From assembly GCF_018326265.1 (NCBI RefSeq), contig NZ_AP023360.1:7313001-7377000 (forward strand): a stretch of DNA of 64,000 nt. The letters are read 5' to 3'. Both the position numbers and the translations under genes were made by a program. The number at the start of each line of letters is the position of its first letter. Within the stretch, counting starts at the first letter, position 1. This DNA is from Catellatospora sp. IY07-71. Its GTDB lineage: Bacteria > Actinomycetota > Actinomycetes > Mycobacteriales > Micromonosporaceae. Under the pieces are notes generated by a model. That model was not told the origin of the DNA. It was given only the letters and a program-made list of their open reading frames with translations, and made no database searches. Positions 10,534-18,570 of this stretch are shown in pieces.

Positions 10534-12684
10534 TCACCGTTGCAGCGCGAACTCCTCGTCGTCCACAAGCGGGCGTTGACCCTCCGGCGGCTCCACCGGT
10601 CGGGACAGCCGGCTCGGCCACCACATCCGCCGGCCGATCAGCAGGGTGAGGGCGGGCACCAGGACCGACCGCACCAGCAGGGCGTCGAGCAGCACGCCGA
10701 AGGCGACCAGGAACCCGACCTCGATCAGCATCACCAGCGGAAGTGTGGCGAGGACCGCGAACGTGGCCGCCAGGACCAGGCCGGCCGAGGTGATGACGCC
10801 ACCGGTGGCGGAGAGGGCTTTGAGCATGCCCCCGCTGGTGCCAAGCCGCACGCTCTCCTCCCGGGCCCGGCTGGCCAGGAAGATGTTGTAGTCGACGCCG
10901 AGCGCGACCAGGAACAGGAATGCCAGCAGCGGCACTGAGTAGTCGATGCCCTTGAACCCGAGGATCGTGTCGAAGACGAACACGCTGCCGCCGAAGGCCG
11001 CGGCGAACGAGACGACCACGGTGGCCATCAGGACCAGCGGGGCCACGATCGCGCGCAGCAGCAGCCCGAGGACGATCAGGACGACGGCGAGCACCAGCGG
11101 GATCACCAGTTTCTCGTCGCGGCTGGTGGTCACCTCGGTGTCGAGGTTCTCCGCACTCGGCCCGCCGACGATCGCCTCCGCCCCGCTCACCGCGTGCACG
11201 GCGGCGCGCACCCGCTTGATCGTGTCGTACTCCGCGACGGTGTCCGGCGCGTCCGTCGGGAACACGGAGATGTCCGCCCAGCCACCGCTGGTCTGACCAG
11301 GGATGGCCATGGCCACACCGCGAGTGCCCTTGACGATGTCGAGCACGCGTTCCTGGTACGCCGGCCGCGTGAAGATCGTCATCGGCTGGCCGCCGAGCTC
11401 CGGGAAGTGCTGGCGCAGCACGGTGAAGCCGCTGACCGACTCCGGCGGGGACAGGAACTGGTCCTGCTCCCGCAGGGCGCCGGTGTTGCCCGCCAGCCCG
11501 ATGGCGAGCACGCCGAGGACTCCGAGCGAGCCGAGCGTCGCCACCCACCGGCGGCGGCTGATGGCGGTGCCAAGCCGTCCCCACAGCCCCGGCTTCTGCT
11601 CCACGGTCATGTCGAACCGCGGGATGGCCGGCCAGAAGATCCGCCGGCCGAGCACCACGAGCACCGCCGGGAACAGCGTCAGCATGGCCACCAGCGCGCA
11701 CAGGATGCCGGCCGCACCGATCGGGCCCAACCCGCTGGTGCTGTTCAGGTCCGCGACGAGCAGGCAGAGCAGGCCGGCGACCACGGTGGCCGCGGACGCG
11801 ACGATGGCCGGCGCCGCGCCGCGGAGCGCGTGGACCATCGCGACCCGGACGTTCTCGTGGTGGTGCAAAGCCTCCCGATATCGGGCGATGAGCAACAGCG
11901 CGTAGTCCGTGCCGACCCCGAATACCAGGATCGTCAGCAGCGCCGAGTTCTGGTCGTTGACCACGATGCCGAAGTTCTTGACGAGCAGGTAGACGGTCGC
12001 CATCGCGGTCAGTGCGGCCGCGCCCACGACCACCAGCGGGATGAACCACAGCACTGGGCTGCGGTAGGTGAGGATGAGCAGGAGCGTGACGACGACGACG
12101 GTGGTGAGGAAGACCTGCAGATCGATACCGTCGAACACGGCGTCCATGTCGCCGTCGACCGCGGCCGGGCCGGTCACCTCGAGTTCCAGGCCGGCCGGGC
12201 GGTCCTTCGTGGCTTCACGCAACGGGCCGACGATGGTTTCCGGTCCACCGTAGGTCGTGCTCACATCAAGGGTGAACATCATCGCCTTGCCGTCGGTGGA
12301 CGGCATCGTGGGCGGGCCCTCGCCTTCGCCGTCGCCGCCGGCCACGGTCGTCACCGGCGGGTACGACTTGGCGAGGGTGTTGTGGTGGCGCTCGACCGTC
12401 GCGCGGTCCGCGTCGGTCATGCCGCCGGCGCGGTGGTACACGAAGACGAACGTGTTGTCCTCACCGCCGGGGAGACTGTCCTCCAGCACCGCCACCTTGG
12501 TGGACTCGGCACCGGCCGGCAGGGTGTCCACGGCTCTGTCGGTGGTGACCGAGGTCAACTTTCCGCTCAGCGGCACCATGACCGCCGCCAGCGCCACCCA
12601 CAAGCCGATCACCAACCACGGCACCCACCGGCCTGCCAACCGACCGGCCGGTGCTTGCCCGGACGGCGCTGCGTTGACTGCCAT
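10534..12684 (-). CDS. MMPL/RND-family membrane transporter
   Basis: 716 residues in the usual actinobacterial MMPL layout: an N-terminal membrane helix, a ~140-residue extracytoplasmic loop, a bundle of five to six helices, then a repeat of the same plan in the second half, ending in a short basic cytoplasmic tail. Family members such as YdfJ/MmpL export lipids or hydrophobic compounds using the proton gradient; the cargo here is unknown. The ATG at 12684 is chosen over the adjacent GTG at 12687 because AGGAGG (12691-12696) is then six bases away rather than three. It is convergent with the MprAB-like system and separated from it by a shared terminator. Confidence 0.9.
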   Translation of the reverse strand: MAVNAAPSGQAPAGRLAGRWVPWLVIGLWVALAAVMVPLSGKLTSVTTDRAVDTLPAGAESTKVAVLEDSLPGGEDNTFVFVYHRAGGMTDADRATVERHHNTLAKSYPPVTTVAGGDGEGEGPPTMPSTDGKAMMFTLDVSTTYGGPETIVGPLREATKDRPAGLELEVTGPAAVDGDMDAVFDGIDLQVFLTTVVVVTLLLILTYRSPVLWFIPLVVVGAAALTAMATVYLLVKNFGIVVNDQNSALLTILVFGVGTDYALLLIARYREALHHHENVRVAMVHALRGAAPAIVASAATVVAGLLCLLVADLNSTSGLGPIGAAGILCALVAMLTLFPAVLVVLGRRIFWPAIPRFDMTVEQKPGLWGRLGTAISRRRWVATLGSLGVLGVLAIGLAGNTGALREQDQFLSPPESVSGFTVLRQHFPELGGQPMTIFTRPAYQERVLDIVKGTRGVAMAIPGQTSGGWADISVFPTDAPDTVAEYDTIKRVRAAVHAVSGAEAIVGGPSAENLDTEVTTSRDEKLVIPLVLAVVLIVLGLLLRAIVAPLVLMATVVVSFAAAFGGSVFVFDTILGFKGIDYSVPLLAFLFLVALGVDYNIFLASRAREESVRLGTSGGMLKALSATGGVITSAGLVLAATFAVLATLPLVMLIEVGFLVAFGVLLDALLVRSVLVPALTLLIGRRMWWPSRLSRPVEPPEGQRPLVDDEEFALQR

Positions 12685-12846
12685 CACTAGCCTCCTACAT
12701 AGGGGATTACATCGCCTACCTGACGCCGACTTTGATACCGAGCGAATCTGAGACGACCGTTAGAACGGCGCTCAGGACGGTTGGCCGTCCGGGTACGCAC
12801 GACACGGGGCAGCGCAGACGATTGCCGCAACGAAGGCCTGATCCGG

Positions 12847-13140
12847 GTGCAACGCGAAGCACAGCTGCTGGTTGCGGCTGTCCCGGCGGCTGACACCAGG
12901 CACCCGGAGAAGGCGGATGTGCCACGGCCCGGACGGGGTCCGGCGGTCCTCACCGAAGCCGGTCTGACGCTCGTTCTCATGTTCGTCGGCGTCACCGCGA
13001 TCGTCCGCGTCCTGGGGCCGCAATCCCCGCTCGACGGTCAGTCGGTGTGGCTCAAGCTCGCCGTCATCGGCACCCTGGTGGGCATCCTCTGTAGCTTTTC
13101 GCGACGGATTTACAGACCTTCCCCGCCCACCGGATGGCGG
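12847..13140 (+). pseudogene. Possible remnant of a membrane-channel (MIP-like) gene
   Basis: A rightward frame encodes two membrane-like segments, TEAGLTLVLMFVGVTAIVRV and LKLAVIGTLVGILC, joined by LGPQSPLDGQSVW. The order resembles the N-terminus of some actinobacterial aquaporin-family proteins, but the family NPA motifs that should follow are absent and the frame runs into basic low-complexity sequence next to the IS element. No convincing ribosome site or start is visible. It may be a decayed gene or a chance frame. Confidence 0.25.
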
Positions 13141-13284
13141 CGAGCTACGTCTGTTGCCTTCGGGGCCGGCGGTCACGAATCGCGAAGCCGACGACGAAGC
13201 CGACGACAGCGCCGAGGCCTGCGGGTATCGCCTCAACAACCGCCACGAGAACGGGTCTGCTGCACCGATAGGTGACAGGTGTAG

Positions 13285-14166
13285 TCACGCGGCCTGACTG
13301 GCCGACGGGGTCATGATTGTCTCGAACTCGATCGGGGTCAACTTGCCGAGTGGGCGCTGCCTCCGGCGTCGGTGGTAGGTGCGTTCGATCCAGGTGACGA
13401 TCGCGGTGCGGAGTTGGTCGCGGGTGGCCCAGGTGCGGCGGTCCAGGACGTTGTTCTGCAGCAGGCCGAAGAACGACTCCATGGCCGCGTTGTCCCCGGC
13501 CGCCCCGACTCGCCCCATCGAGCCGCGCATGCGGTGCCGGTGCAGTGCGGCGACGAACTTCCGTGATCGAAATTGCGACCCGCGGTCGGTGTGCACGACG
13601 CACCCGGCCACGCCGTCGCGGCGGGCGGTGGCGTTGTGCAGCGCGGTCACGGCCAGGCGGGACTTCATGCGCGAGTCGATGGAGTAGCCGACGATCCGGT
13701 TGGACCAGGCGTCCTTGATCGCGCACAGGTAGAGCTTGCCCTCGCCGGTGCGGTGTTCGGTTATGTCGGCAAGCCACAGCCGGTTCGGGCCGGGCGCGGT
13801 GAAGTCGCGCCGGACGAGGTCGTCGTGGACCGGTGGGCCGACCTTGCGTCCCTTGCCGCGCCGTTTGCGGGCGAAGGCGCTGAACCAGCCGTGGCCGGAG
13901 CAGATCTTCCATGCGGTCCGGTCGGCCATCGGCTGCCCGGCCGCGGCGGCTTCGTCGGCCAGGAACCGGTAGCCGAACTCGGGGTCGTCGCGGTGGGCGT
14001 CGTGCAGGGCGTTGGCTCGCCACGCCTGGGTGTACTCGGCGTCGGTGACTGGTCGGGCGAGCCAGCGGTAGTAGTGCTGGCGGGTGATCTTCAGTACCCG
14101 GCACGTCACCGCGACGGGGATGCTGTCGGCGGCCAGATCTGTCACGAGCGGGTAGATCCTTTTCCC
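13285..14166 (-). CDS. IS3-family transposase OrfB (integrase core), made by -1 frameshift
   Basis: The catalytic half of the IS3 transposase. It has an HTH_21-like segment near RFLADEAAAAGQ, then an rve integrase core with the DDE triad in WLADITEH, VVHTDRGSQFRS and NAAMESFFG, and the family C-terminus RPLGKLTPIEFE. The frame is open well upstream of 14166 but lacks family sequence there. Functional OrfAB is expected from a -1 slip at 14160-14166 that joins the two frames. It reaches its stop eight bases inside the left terminal repeat region and appears undamaged. Confidence 0.85.
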   Translation of the reverse strand, partial: GKRIYPLVTDLAADSIPVAVTCRVLKITRQHYYRWLARPVTDAEYTQAWRANALHDAHRDDPEFGYRFLADEAAAAGQPMADRTAWKICSGHGWFSAFARKRRGKGRKVGPPVHDDLVRRDFTAPGPNRLWLADITEHRTGEGKLYLCAIKDAWSNRIVGYSIDSRMKSRLAVTALHNATARRDGVAGCVVHTDRGSQFRSRKFVAALHRHRMRGSMGRVGAAGDNAAMESFFGLLQNNVLDRRTWATRDQLRTAIVTWIERTYHRRRRQRPLGKLTPIEFETIMTPSASQAA

Positions 14167-14450
14167 GGCAGGTGCGCCTGGGACAGGTAGGCCGCGGCCC
14201 GGCGCAGGACCTCGTTCTCCTGCTCCAGCAGCTTGATCCGCTTGCGCGCCTCCCGGAGCTCTGCGGACTCGGTGCTGCTCACACCGGGTCTGGTGCCGGC
14301 GTCGACGTCGGCGGCGCGCATCCACTTGAACAACGTCATCGGGTGCACGCCGAAGTCGTTGGCGATCTGCTCGACCGTCACGCCGGCATCGCGGGTCTGC
14401 GCGACCCGCACGACGTCGTCACGGAACTCTCGGGGGTAGGGCTTTGGCAC
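14142..14450 (-). CDS. IS3-family transposase OrfA (HTH_Tnp_1)
   Basis: 102 residues. It starts with the typical PKPYPREFRDDVVRVAQ, followed by a helix-turn-helix (VEQIANDFGVHPMTLFKWM) and a C-terminal leucine-zipper-like helix (ELREARKRIKLLEQENEVLR) that mediates multimerisation in this family. The start is the ATG at 14450, just inside the right terminal repeat. Its end overlaps orfB and carries the slippery heptamer, as expected for IS3 elements. Confidence 0.88.
   Translation of the reverse strand: MPKPYPREFRDDVVRVAQTRDAGVTVEQIANDFGVHPMTLFKWMRAADVDAGTRPGVSSTESAELREARKRIKLLEQENEVLRRAAAYLSQAHLPGKGSTRS
14160..14166 (-). other. Programmed -1 frameshift site GGGAAAA
   Basis: Read on the minus strand, the OrfA zero frame is CCG GGA AAA GGA, giving the heptamer G GGA AAA of the X XXY YYZ type. 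Slipping back one base continues as GGG AAA AGG into the orfB frame. Confidence 0.75.
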
Positions 14451-14790
14451 AGCGACATCCTTCCAGCCCGCCCACAGGGCAAGCCATCTCTGATGTCACC
14501 TATCGGTGCAGCAGACCCAAGGGAGCCCAGGAACCCAAGCTTGTCATTGACGAGGCCGAGCAGCATGCCGGCGCACAATCCTGCGACGCCAATCACCAAG
14601 GTCATCACAAGAAGCGCCTGGGGAGCGCGATCATGCGAGCCACCGAGACGAGAAGACAGCCACCCGGCGACGAAGCCGAGAACAACTGCAACGCCAGCCG
14701 CCGAGCTGCGAAGGGGCCAAAGCATGCCGCACTATATGCAGCGAAGTACAGCAACGCTGTCACCCACCGCCGCCCTCAGCCGGTCTTCAC

Positions 14791-15999
14791 TCATGAGTCG
14801 GGGCCTTGAGCGCGTTCGAGGCGTACTTGCTCGAGTATGGCGGTATCGGAGGCGAGATCAGGGTGTTGGACCTGGCGATCGAGAGCGACGACCAATTCGA
14901 GTTCCCGGATCGCGTCGTCCAGGTTGCCGTCAGCGCGGTGGATCATCGCGATGTTGTAGCGGGTGATGGCTTCCCCGGCGCGGTCCCCGACCTCCCGCAG
15001 GGTGGACAGGGCCTCGTGGTAGTAGGCCAGGGCCTGCTGCCGGTCACCCAGCCCGGAGTACACGTGGCCGATGTTGTTGAGGGTGGCGGCTTCGCCAGCG
15101 CGGTTGCCGACCTCCCGCAGGGTGGGCAGGGCTTGGTGGTAGTAGGCCAGGGCCTGCTGCCGGTCGCCCAGCCCGTCGTACACGATGCCGATGTTGTTGA
15201 GGGTGGCGGCTTCCCCGGCACGGTTGCCGACCTCCCGCAGGAGGGGCAGGGCCTGGTGGTAGTAGGCCAGGGCCTGCTGCCGGTCACCCAGCCCGCGGTA
15301 CGCGAGGCCGACGTTGTTGAAGGTGACGGCTTCCCCGGTACGGTCGCCGACCTCCCGCATGATGGGCAGGGCCTGGTGGTAGTAGGCCAGGGCCTGCTGC
15401 CGGTCACCCAGCCCGTCGTACACGCTGCCGATGTTGGTAAGGGTGGCGGCTTCGCCGGCGCGGTCGTCCACCTCCCGCATGATGGGCAGGGCCTGGTGGT
15501 AATGGGCCAGGGCCTGCTGCCGGTCACCCAGCCGGTCGTACGCGAGGCCGATGCCGATTAGGGTGGAGGCTTCGAGGGGACGGTCGCCGACTTCGCGCAC
15601 GATGGGCAGGGCCTGGTCATAGCAGTCCAGCGCCTGCCGAGGCTGCCCGGTCGACGACAACGCCCAGCCCAAGAAATAGAGCGCTCTGGCGTCCGGTCCC
15701 AGCGTCAGCGTCGCCCGCGAGATCACTGCAACATCGGCGAATCTCGAAATGGGTAACCAAGCTTTGGATAACCGATCACCCATTACCTGAGCGATCTCCT
15801 GCTCCCGGCCGGCCACCGCCAGCCGATGCACCTCCGCCCATCGGGAAACCATCGACGTATGGACGCCGCCAGCCAGGCGCCTCGCATCACCAGCCAACCC
15901 ACCGCTGGCAGCCGCAGCCGAACCATCCACCGACCCAGGACCTCCCGCTAGCACCGATGACCCAACCCACGCAATCGAACCCCAAGAAGCGTTCAACAC
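14791..15999 (-). CDS. Tetratricopeptide-repeat protein, probably a truncated signalling protein
   Basis: 402 residues at most. From about residue 105 it is a ladder of ~40-residue TPR units of the form GDRQQALAYYHQALPIMREV, seven to eight in all, ending with a degenerate repeat and a charged tail. The repeat type is that of the sensor end of NB-ARC/STAND and other multidomain actinobacterial regulators, but no nucleotide-binding or effector domain is present. The frame begins at a weak GTG with no ribosome site and low-complexity residues, so the true start may be an internal one (such as the Met before VSRWAEVH), or this is the surviving C-terminus of a larger gene. Two mobile-element remnants flank it, which fits truncation. 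Confidence 0.6.
   Translation of the reverse strand: MLNASWGSIAWVGSSVLAGGPGSVDGSAAAASGGLAGDARRLAGGVHTSMVSRWAEVHRLAVAGREQEIAQVMGDRLSKAWLPISRFADVAVISRATLTLGPDARALYFLGWALSSTGQPRQALDCYDQALPIVREVGDRPLEASTLIGIGLAYDRLGDRQQALAHYHQALPIMREVDDRAGEAATLTNIGSVYDGLGDRQQALAYYHQALPIMREVGDRTGEAVTFNNVGLAYRGLGDRQQALAYYHQALPLLREVGNRAGEAATLNNIGIVYDGLGDRQQALAYYHQALPTLREVGNRAGEAATLNNIGHVYSGLGDRQQALAYYHEALSTLREVGDRAGEAITRYNIAMIHRADGNLDDAIRELELVVALDRQVQHPDLASDTAILEQVRLERAQGPDS
14978..15600. repeat. Tandem 120-bp DNA repeats encoding TPR units
   Basis: About five consecutive 120-bp units are near-identical at the DNA level; for example, the string GTGGTAGTAGGCCAGGGCCT recurs every 120 bp. Each encodes one 40-residue TPR. 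Identity at synonymous sites points to recent duplication or gene conversion, and copy number could vary between strains. Confidence 0.85.
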
Positions 16000-16183
16000 C
16001 TCGCACGAGCAGCCCCGCTACACAGCAGCCAGCTATCCGATCATCCTCCTCCTCCCTGACGGACAAAAATCGAATCTCAGGTGCTGCAGCCGATGTCGCC
16101 TATGACGAGGTCGACTCCGTCAGGGCTCGGTCAAGACCCGCCTTGAGCAGGGCCGAAGACAGCGCTACCACAAGTTCACGTGA

Positions 16184-16441
16184 TCAGGCGCTCATCCACA
16201 AGGCGGCCTGGTCATCCTTGATCGGGATCGTCGCCTTGATCCCGCGCCGTCGCGAGTGCTCGCGATTGGCGGCCGAGCTATACGCCTTGTCTGCCAGGAC
16301 CCGGTCCGGGCGGATACGGGGACGCCCGCCGCCTGGACGCGGCACCCGGATGCGGGCCCGGACATTCGTGAACTGCGGGCTGTCACCGCGCTGCCCACCG
16401 GTCACCCACCCGTCCTGATTGCAGTATGCCGGGCTGGCCCA
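16184..16441 (-). pseudogene. IS5-family transposase fragment
   Basis: A ~85-codon leftward piece carries the familiar central block of IS5-type transposases: RGDSPQFT, then IRVPRPGGGRPRIRPDRVL, ADKAYSS and RRRGIKATIP. It stops at 16184 (LWMSA), well short of the normal C-terminus, and is cut by a TGA on its upstream side. Neither terminal repeat nor the remaining catalytic parts is visible. It is a decayed remnant, consistent with repeated insertions in this interval. Confidence 0.7.
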
Positions 16442-16525
16442 TCAATTCAACGCCAAGTGAGACTTACGGCTCTGAACTGCGTGTAGGCACTGCTCCGGTG
16501 CGGTGAGATCGGAGGCACAACAAGA

Positions 16526-17191
16526 TCAGGTCGCTTTCGCGATGCGGTAGCCCACGCCGGGTGTGGTGGTCACGATGGGCGGTTCGCCGAGTTTGCGGCG
16601 CAGCCTCCCGACGGTGACCGTGACGGTGTTGGTGAACGGGTCGGCGTGCTCGTCCCACACCTGCTCCAGCAGATCCTCCGTGGACAGGAACCCGGGCGCC
16701 GCCCGCAGCAGCGCCTCCAGCACGGCGAACTCCTTCACCGACAGGTCCAGCGCCCGCCCGTCGCGGGTGACCGTACGCCGCACCGGATCCAGCTCCAGCC
16801 CTGCGGCCCGCAGCGTGCGCGCCCGCGCGTCCGGACGGCGCCGCGCCAGCGCCCGGACCCGCAACAGCAGCTCCGGGAAGTGGAACGGCTTGGCCAGGTA
16901 GTCGTCGGCACCGAGGGTGAGCCCGCTGACCCGGTCACCGGGCGCACCGGCCGCGGTCAGCATCAGGACCATCGGCCGGTCGTCACGCTCCGTGATCATC
17001 TGGCACAGCGTATCGCCGTGGATGCCGGGCAGGTCCCGGTCCAGCACCACCACCTCGTACGCGTTAACGTCGAGTTTCGCCGCCGCCGCCAGCCCGTCAA
17101 GTGCCACGTCGACGGCCATGCCCTGATCCCGCAGGCCCTCCGCGACGACCTCGGCCAGCGCCCGCGCGTCCTCCACCACGAGCACCCTCAC
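16526..17191 (-). CDS. OmpR-family response regulator
   Basis: 221 residues. The receiver domain has VVEDARA, the phospho-Asp in VVLDRDLPG and Lys in LAKPFHFP. The winged-helix domain has LSVKEFAVLEALL, VTVTVGRLRRKLGEP and the closing TTPGVGYRIA. The start is GTG 17191, which overlaps the sensor-kinase stop (GTGA), so it is translated second in a kinase-regulator operon, the reverse of the more common order. Tandem 11-bp repeats in the divergent promoter at 18506-18527 are its likely binding site. The closest style is CutR/PhoP-like; the signal is not known. Confidence 0.9.
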   Translation of the reverse strand: MRVLVVEDARALAEVVAEGLRDQGMAVDVALDGLAAAAKLDVNAYEVVVLDRDLPGIHGDTLCQMITERDDRPMVLMLTAAGAPGDRVSGLTLGADDYLAKPFHFPELLLRVRALARRRPDARARTLRAAGLELDPVRRTVTRDGRALDLSVKEFAVLEALLRAAPGFLSTEDLLEQVWDEHADPFTNTVTVTVGRLRRKLGEPPIVTTTPGVGYRIAKAT

Positions 17192-18459
17192 CGCGCCGCC
17201 TCCTCGGCACCGGCGGCCCGCCTGTCCGCGGGTGCGGCGGGCGCCGGGACGCGGCGCGCGGCGGCCTGCTCGCGGCCCACCGCTGACGACGGCCGGTCAC
17301 TGGTTGCCTGCGCGGCGGGCGGCGACGGCAGCCGCACGGTCACCCGCAGCCCTCCCCCCGCCAGCGCGTGCAGATCGACGCTGCCGTCATGCGCCGCGGC
17401 AACCGCCGCGACGATCGCCAGGCCCAGCCCCGAGCCGTCGTCGGAGCCGGTACGGGCGGCTCCCATCCGATGAAACGGCCGGGTCAGCTCGGCCACCCTG
17501 GCAGGGTCGAGTAGGTCGCTGCCGTTCTCGACGACCAGCTCGGCATGCCCGTCGCGCCGTGCGGTGCTCAACCGGATCCAGCCGCCTTCGACGTTGTGGA
17601 GCACGGCGTTGTCGACCAGGTTCTCCACGAGCCGGGCCAGCAACGTGGTGCTGCCGGTGGTCCACGCCGCCTCGCCTAGCCCGGGGGTGTCGACGGTCAG
17701 CCGCCTGTCCGTGATCTCGCCGTCCCGCGCAGCCAGGGCCGATTCGGCCAGCTCGGCCAGGGAGACGGCGGCCCGGTCGGCGAGCGCGCCGTGCTGGGCG
17801 CGGGCCAGCATCAGGAAGCCTTCGAGCAGCCGGTCCACCCGGTCCAGCTCGGTGCGGATCCGCCCGGCGAGCGCGGCTGTCTGGGCGGGCACCGGCTCGG
17901 GCTTGGCCATCGCGACGTCCACGGAGGCGCGCATCGTGGCCAGCGGCGTACGCAGCTCGTGGGAGGCGTCCGCGACGAACCGCCGCTGCGCGGCGAACGA
18001 CGCTTCCAACCGCTCCAGCAGCCCGTCGATGGTGTCGGCGAGATCCTTCACCTCGTCGGCGGGCCCGGCGACGGCCAGGCGCTCGTGCAGGCTGTCGGCG
18101 GTGATGCGGCGCGTGGCCGCGGTGACGGTGCGCAGGGGCCGCAGCACCCGCCGGGCGGCCACCCGCCCGAGCAGCACCGACACCACCGCCATCACCAGCA
18201 GCGCGATCAGCGACCCGGCGAGCAGCCGCCGCGACTGCATGATCTCGACCTCGTCGAGGCGCTCCTGCAGCAGCCGGATGTGCTCCTGCGCCCGCGCCAG
18301 GTCCAGCTGCGGGGACGCCGGGCCTGGCGCGACCGTCGTGTCCCGGAACGCGAGCAGGTTGGTCAGCGCGAGCAGCGCCGCCCCCGACGCCAGGAACAGC
18401 GCCGCGTAGAGCAGCGTGAACCGCCACGCCACCGTCCGGCCCGGCCGCGGCCCGCCCAT
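17188..18459 (-). CDS. Sensor histidine kinase
   Basis: 423 residues. The ATG at 18459 is chosen because GGAGG (18466-18470) lies six bases upstream; the frame stays open much further but without family sequence. Membrane segments lie near residues 13-35 and 78-100 with a short (~40-residue) helical sensor loop between them. Then follow HAMP, the His box DASHELRTPLATMR, N box NLVDNAVLHN and G boxes with GSGLGLAI. The C-terminal ~45 residues are Pro/Ala-rich and unique. Its stop overlaps the regulator start by four bases. It is divergent from an ABC-2-like membrane protein gene, the probable regulatory target. Confidence 0.88.
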   Translation of the reverse strand: MGGPRPGRTVAWRFTLLYAALFLASGAALLALTNLLAFRDTTVAPGPASPQLDLARAQEHIRLLQERLDEVEIMQSRRLLAGSLIALLVMAVVSVLLGRVAARRVLRPLRTVTAATRRITADSLHERLAVAGPADEVKDLADTIDGLLERLEASFAAQRRFVADASHELRTPLATMRASVDVAMAKPEPVPAQTAALAGRIRTELDRVDRLLEGFLMLARAQHGALADRAAVSLAELAESALAARDGEITDRRLTVDTPGLGEAAWTTGSTTLLARLVENLVDNAVLHNVEGGWIRLSTARRDGHAELVVENGSDLLDPARVAELTRPFHRMGAARTGSDDGSGLGLAIVAAVAAAHDGSVDLHALAGGGLRVTVRLPSPPAAQATSDRPSSAVGREQAAARRVPAPAAPADRRAAGAEEAAR

Positions 18460-18505
18460 CTCCGACCTCCCTGTCCGACGAGAACGTCCAGCATGCCGCG
18501 CCGGA

Positions 18506-18527
18506 CATAACAGCGGCATGACAGCGG
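18506..18527. promoter_or_regulatory. Tandem 11-bp direct repeats, probable response-regulator site
   Basis: CATAACAGCGG is followed immediately by CATGACAGCGG, matching at 10 of 11 positions with helical-turn spacing. This is the arrangement bound by OmpR/PhoB-family regulators. It sits in the 111-bp gap between the kinase gene and the divergent membrane protein gene. Confidence 0.65.
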
Positions 18528-18570
18528 CGGTTCGGCCGGCGTTAGGTGCGTCTGGCGTAGAACCGACGCC

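Larger units (their letters stand above)
13253..14518 (-). mobile_element. IS3-family insertion sequence, 1266 bp, apparently intact
   Basis: Perfect 25-bp terminal inverted repeats lie at 13253-13277 and 14494-14518 (outer end GGGTCTGCTGCACC). Inside are overlapping orfA and orfB with a frameshift heptamer and an intact DDE triad, so the element could still be active. No direct target duplication is obvious at the flanks. The insertion disrupts a small membrane-protein gene read in the same direction. Confidence 0.85.
13145..14725 (-). pseudogene. Small membrane protein gene split by an IS3-family insertion
   Basis: Leftward from an ATG at 14725 runs a ~70-residue membrane-protein N-terminus with segments GVAVVLGFVAGWLSS and ALLVMTLVIGVAGLCAGMLL. 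It is interrupted at 14518 by the outer end of an insertion sequence. On the far side of the element (13252 down to a stop at 13145) a hydrophobic C-terminus resumes, with VVEAIPAGLGAVVGFVVGFA followed by a basic tail. The two parts look like one ~100-residue gene with about three membrane helices. The original function is unknown. The joined frame cannot be verified exactly because no target-site duplication is evident. Confidence 0.55.

Noticed and set aside
11194-12690. Long plus-strand frame opposite the MMPL transporter
   Set aside because: Shadow frame with Arg/His/Asp-rich translation. The MMPL frame has clear membrane helices and a good ribosome site.
14978-15600. Regular repeats read as a CRISPR array
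   Set aside because: The period is 120 bp with no unique spacers, and the repeats translate into TPR units.
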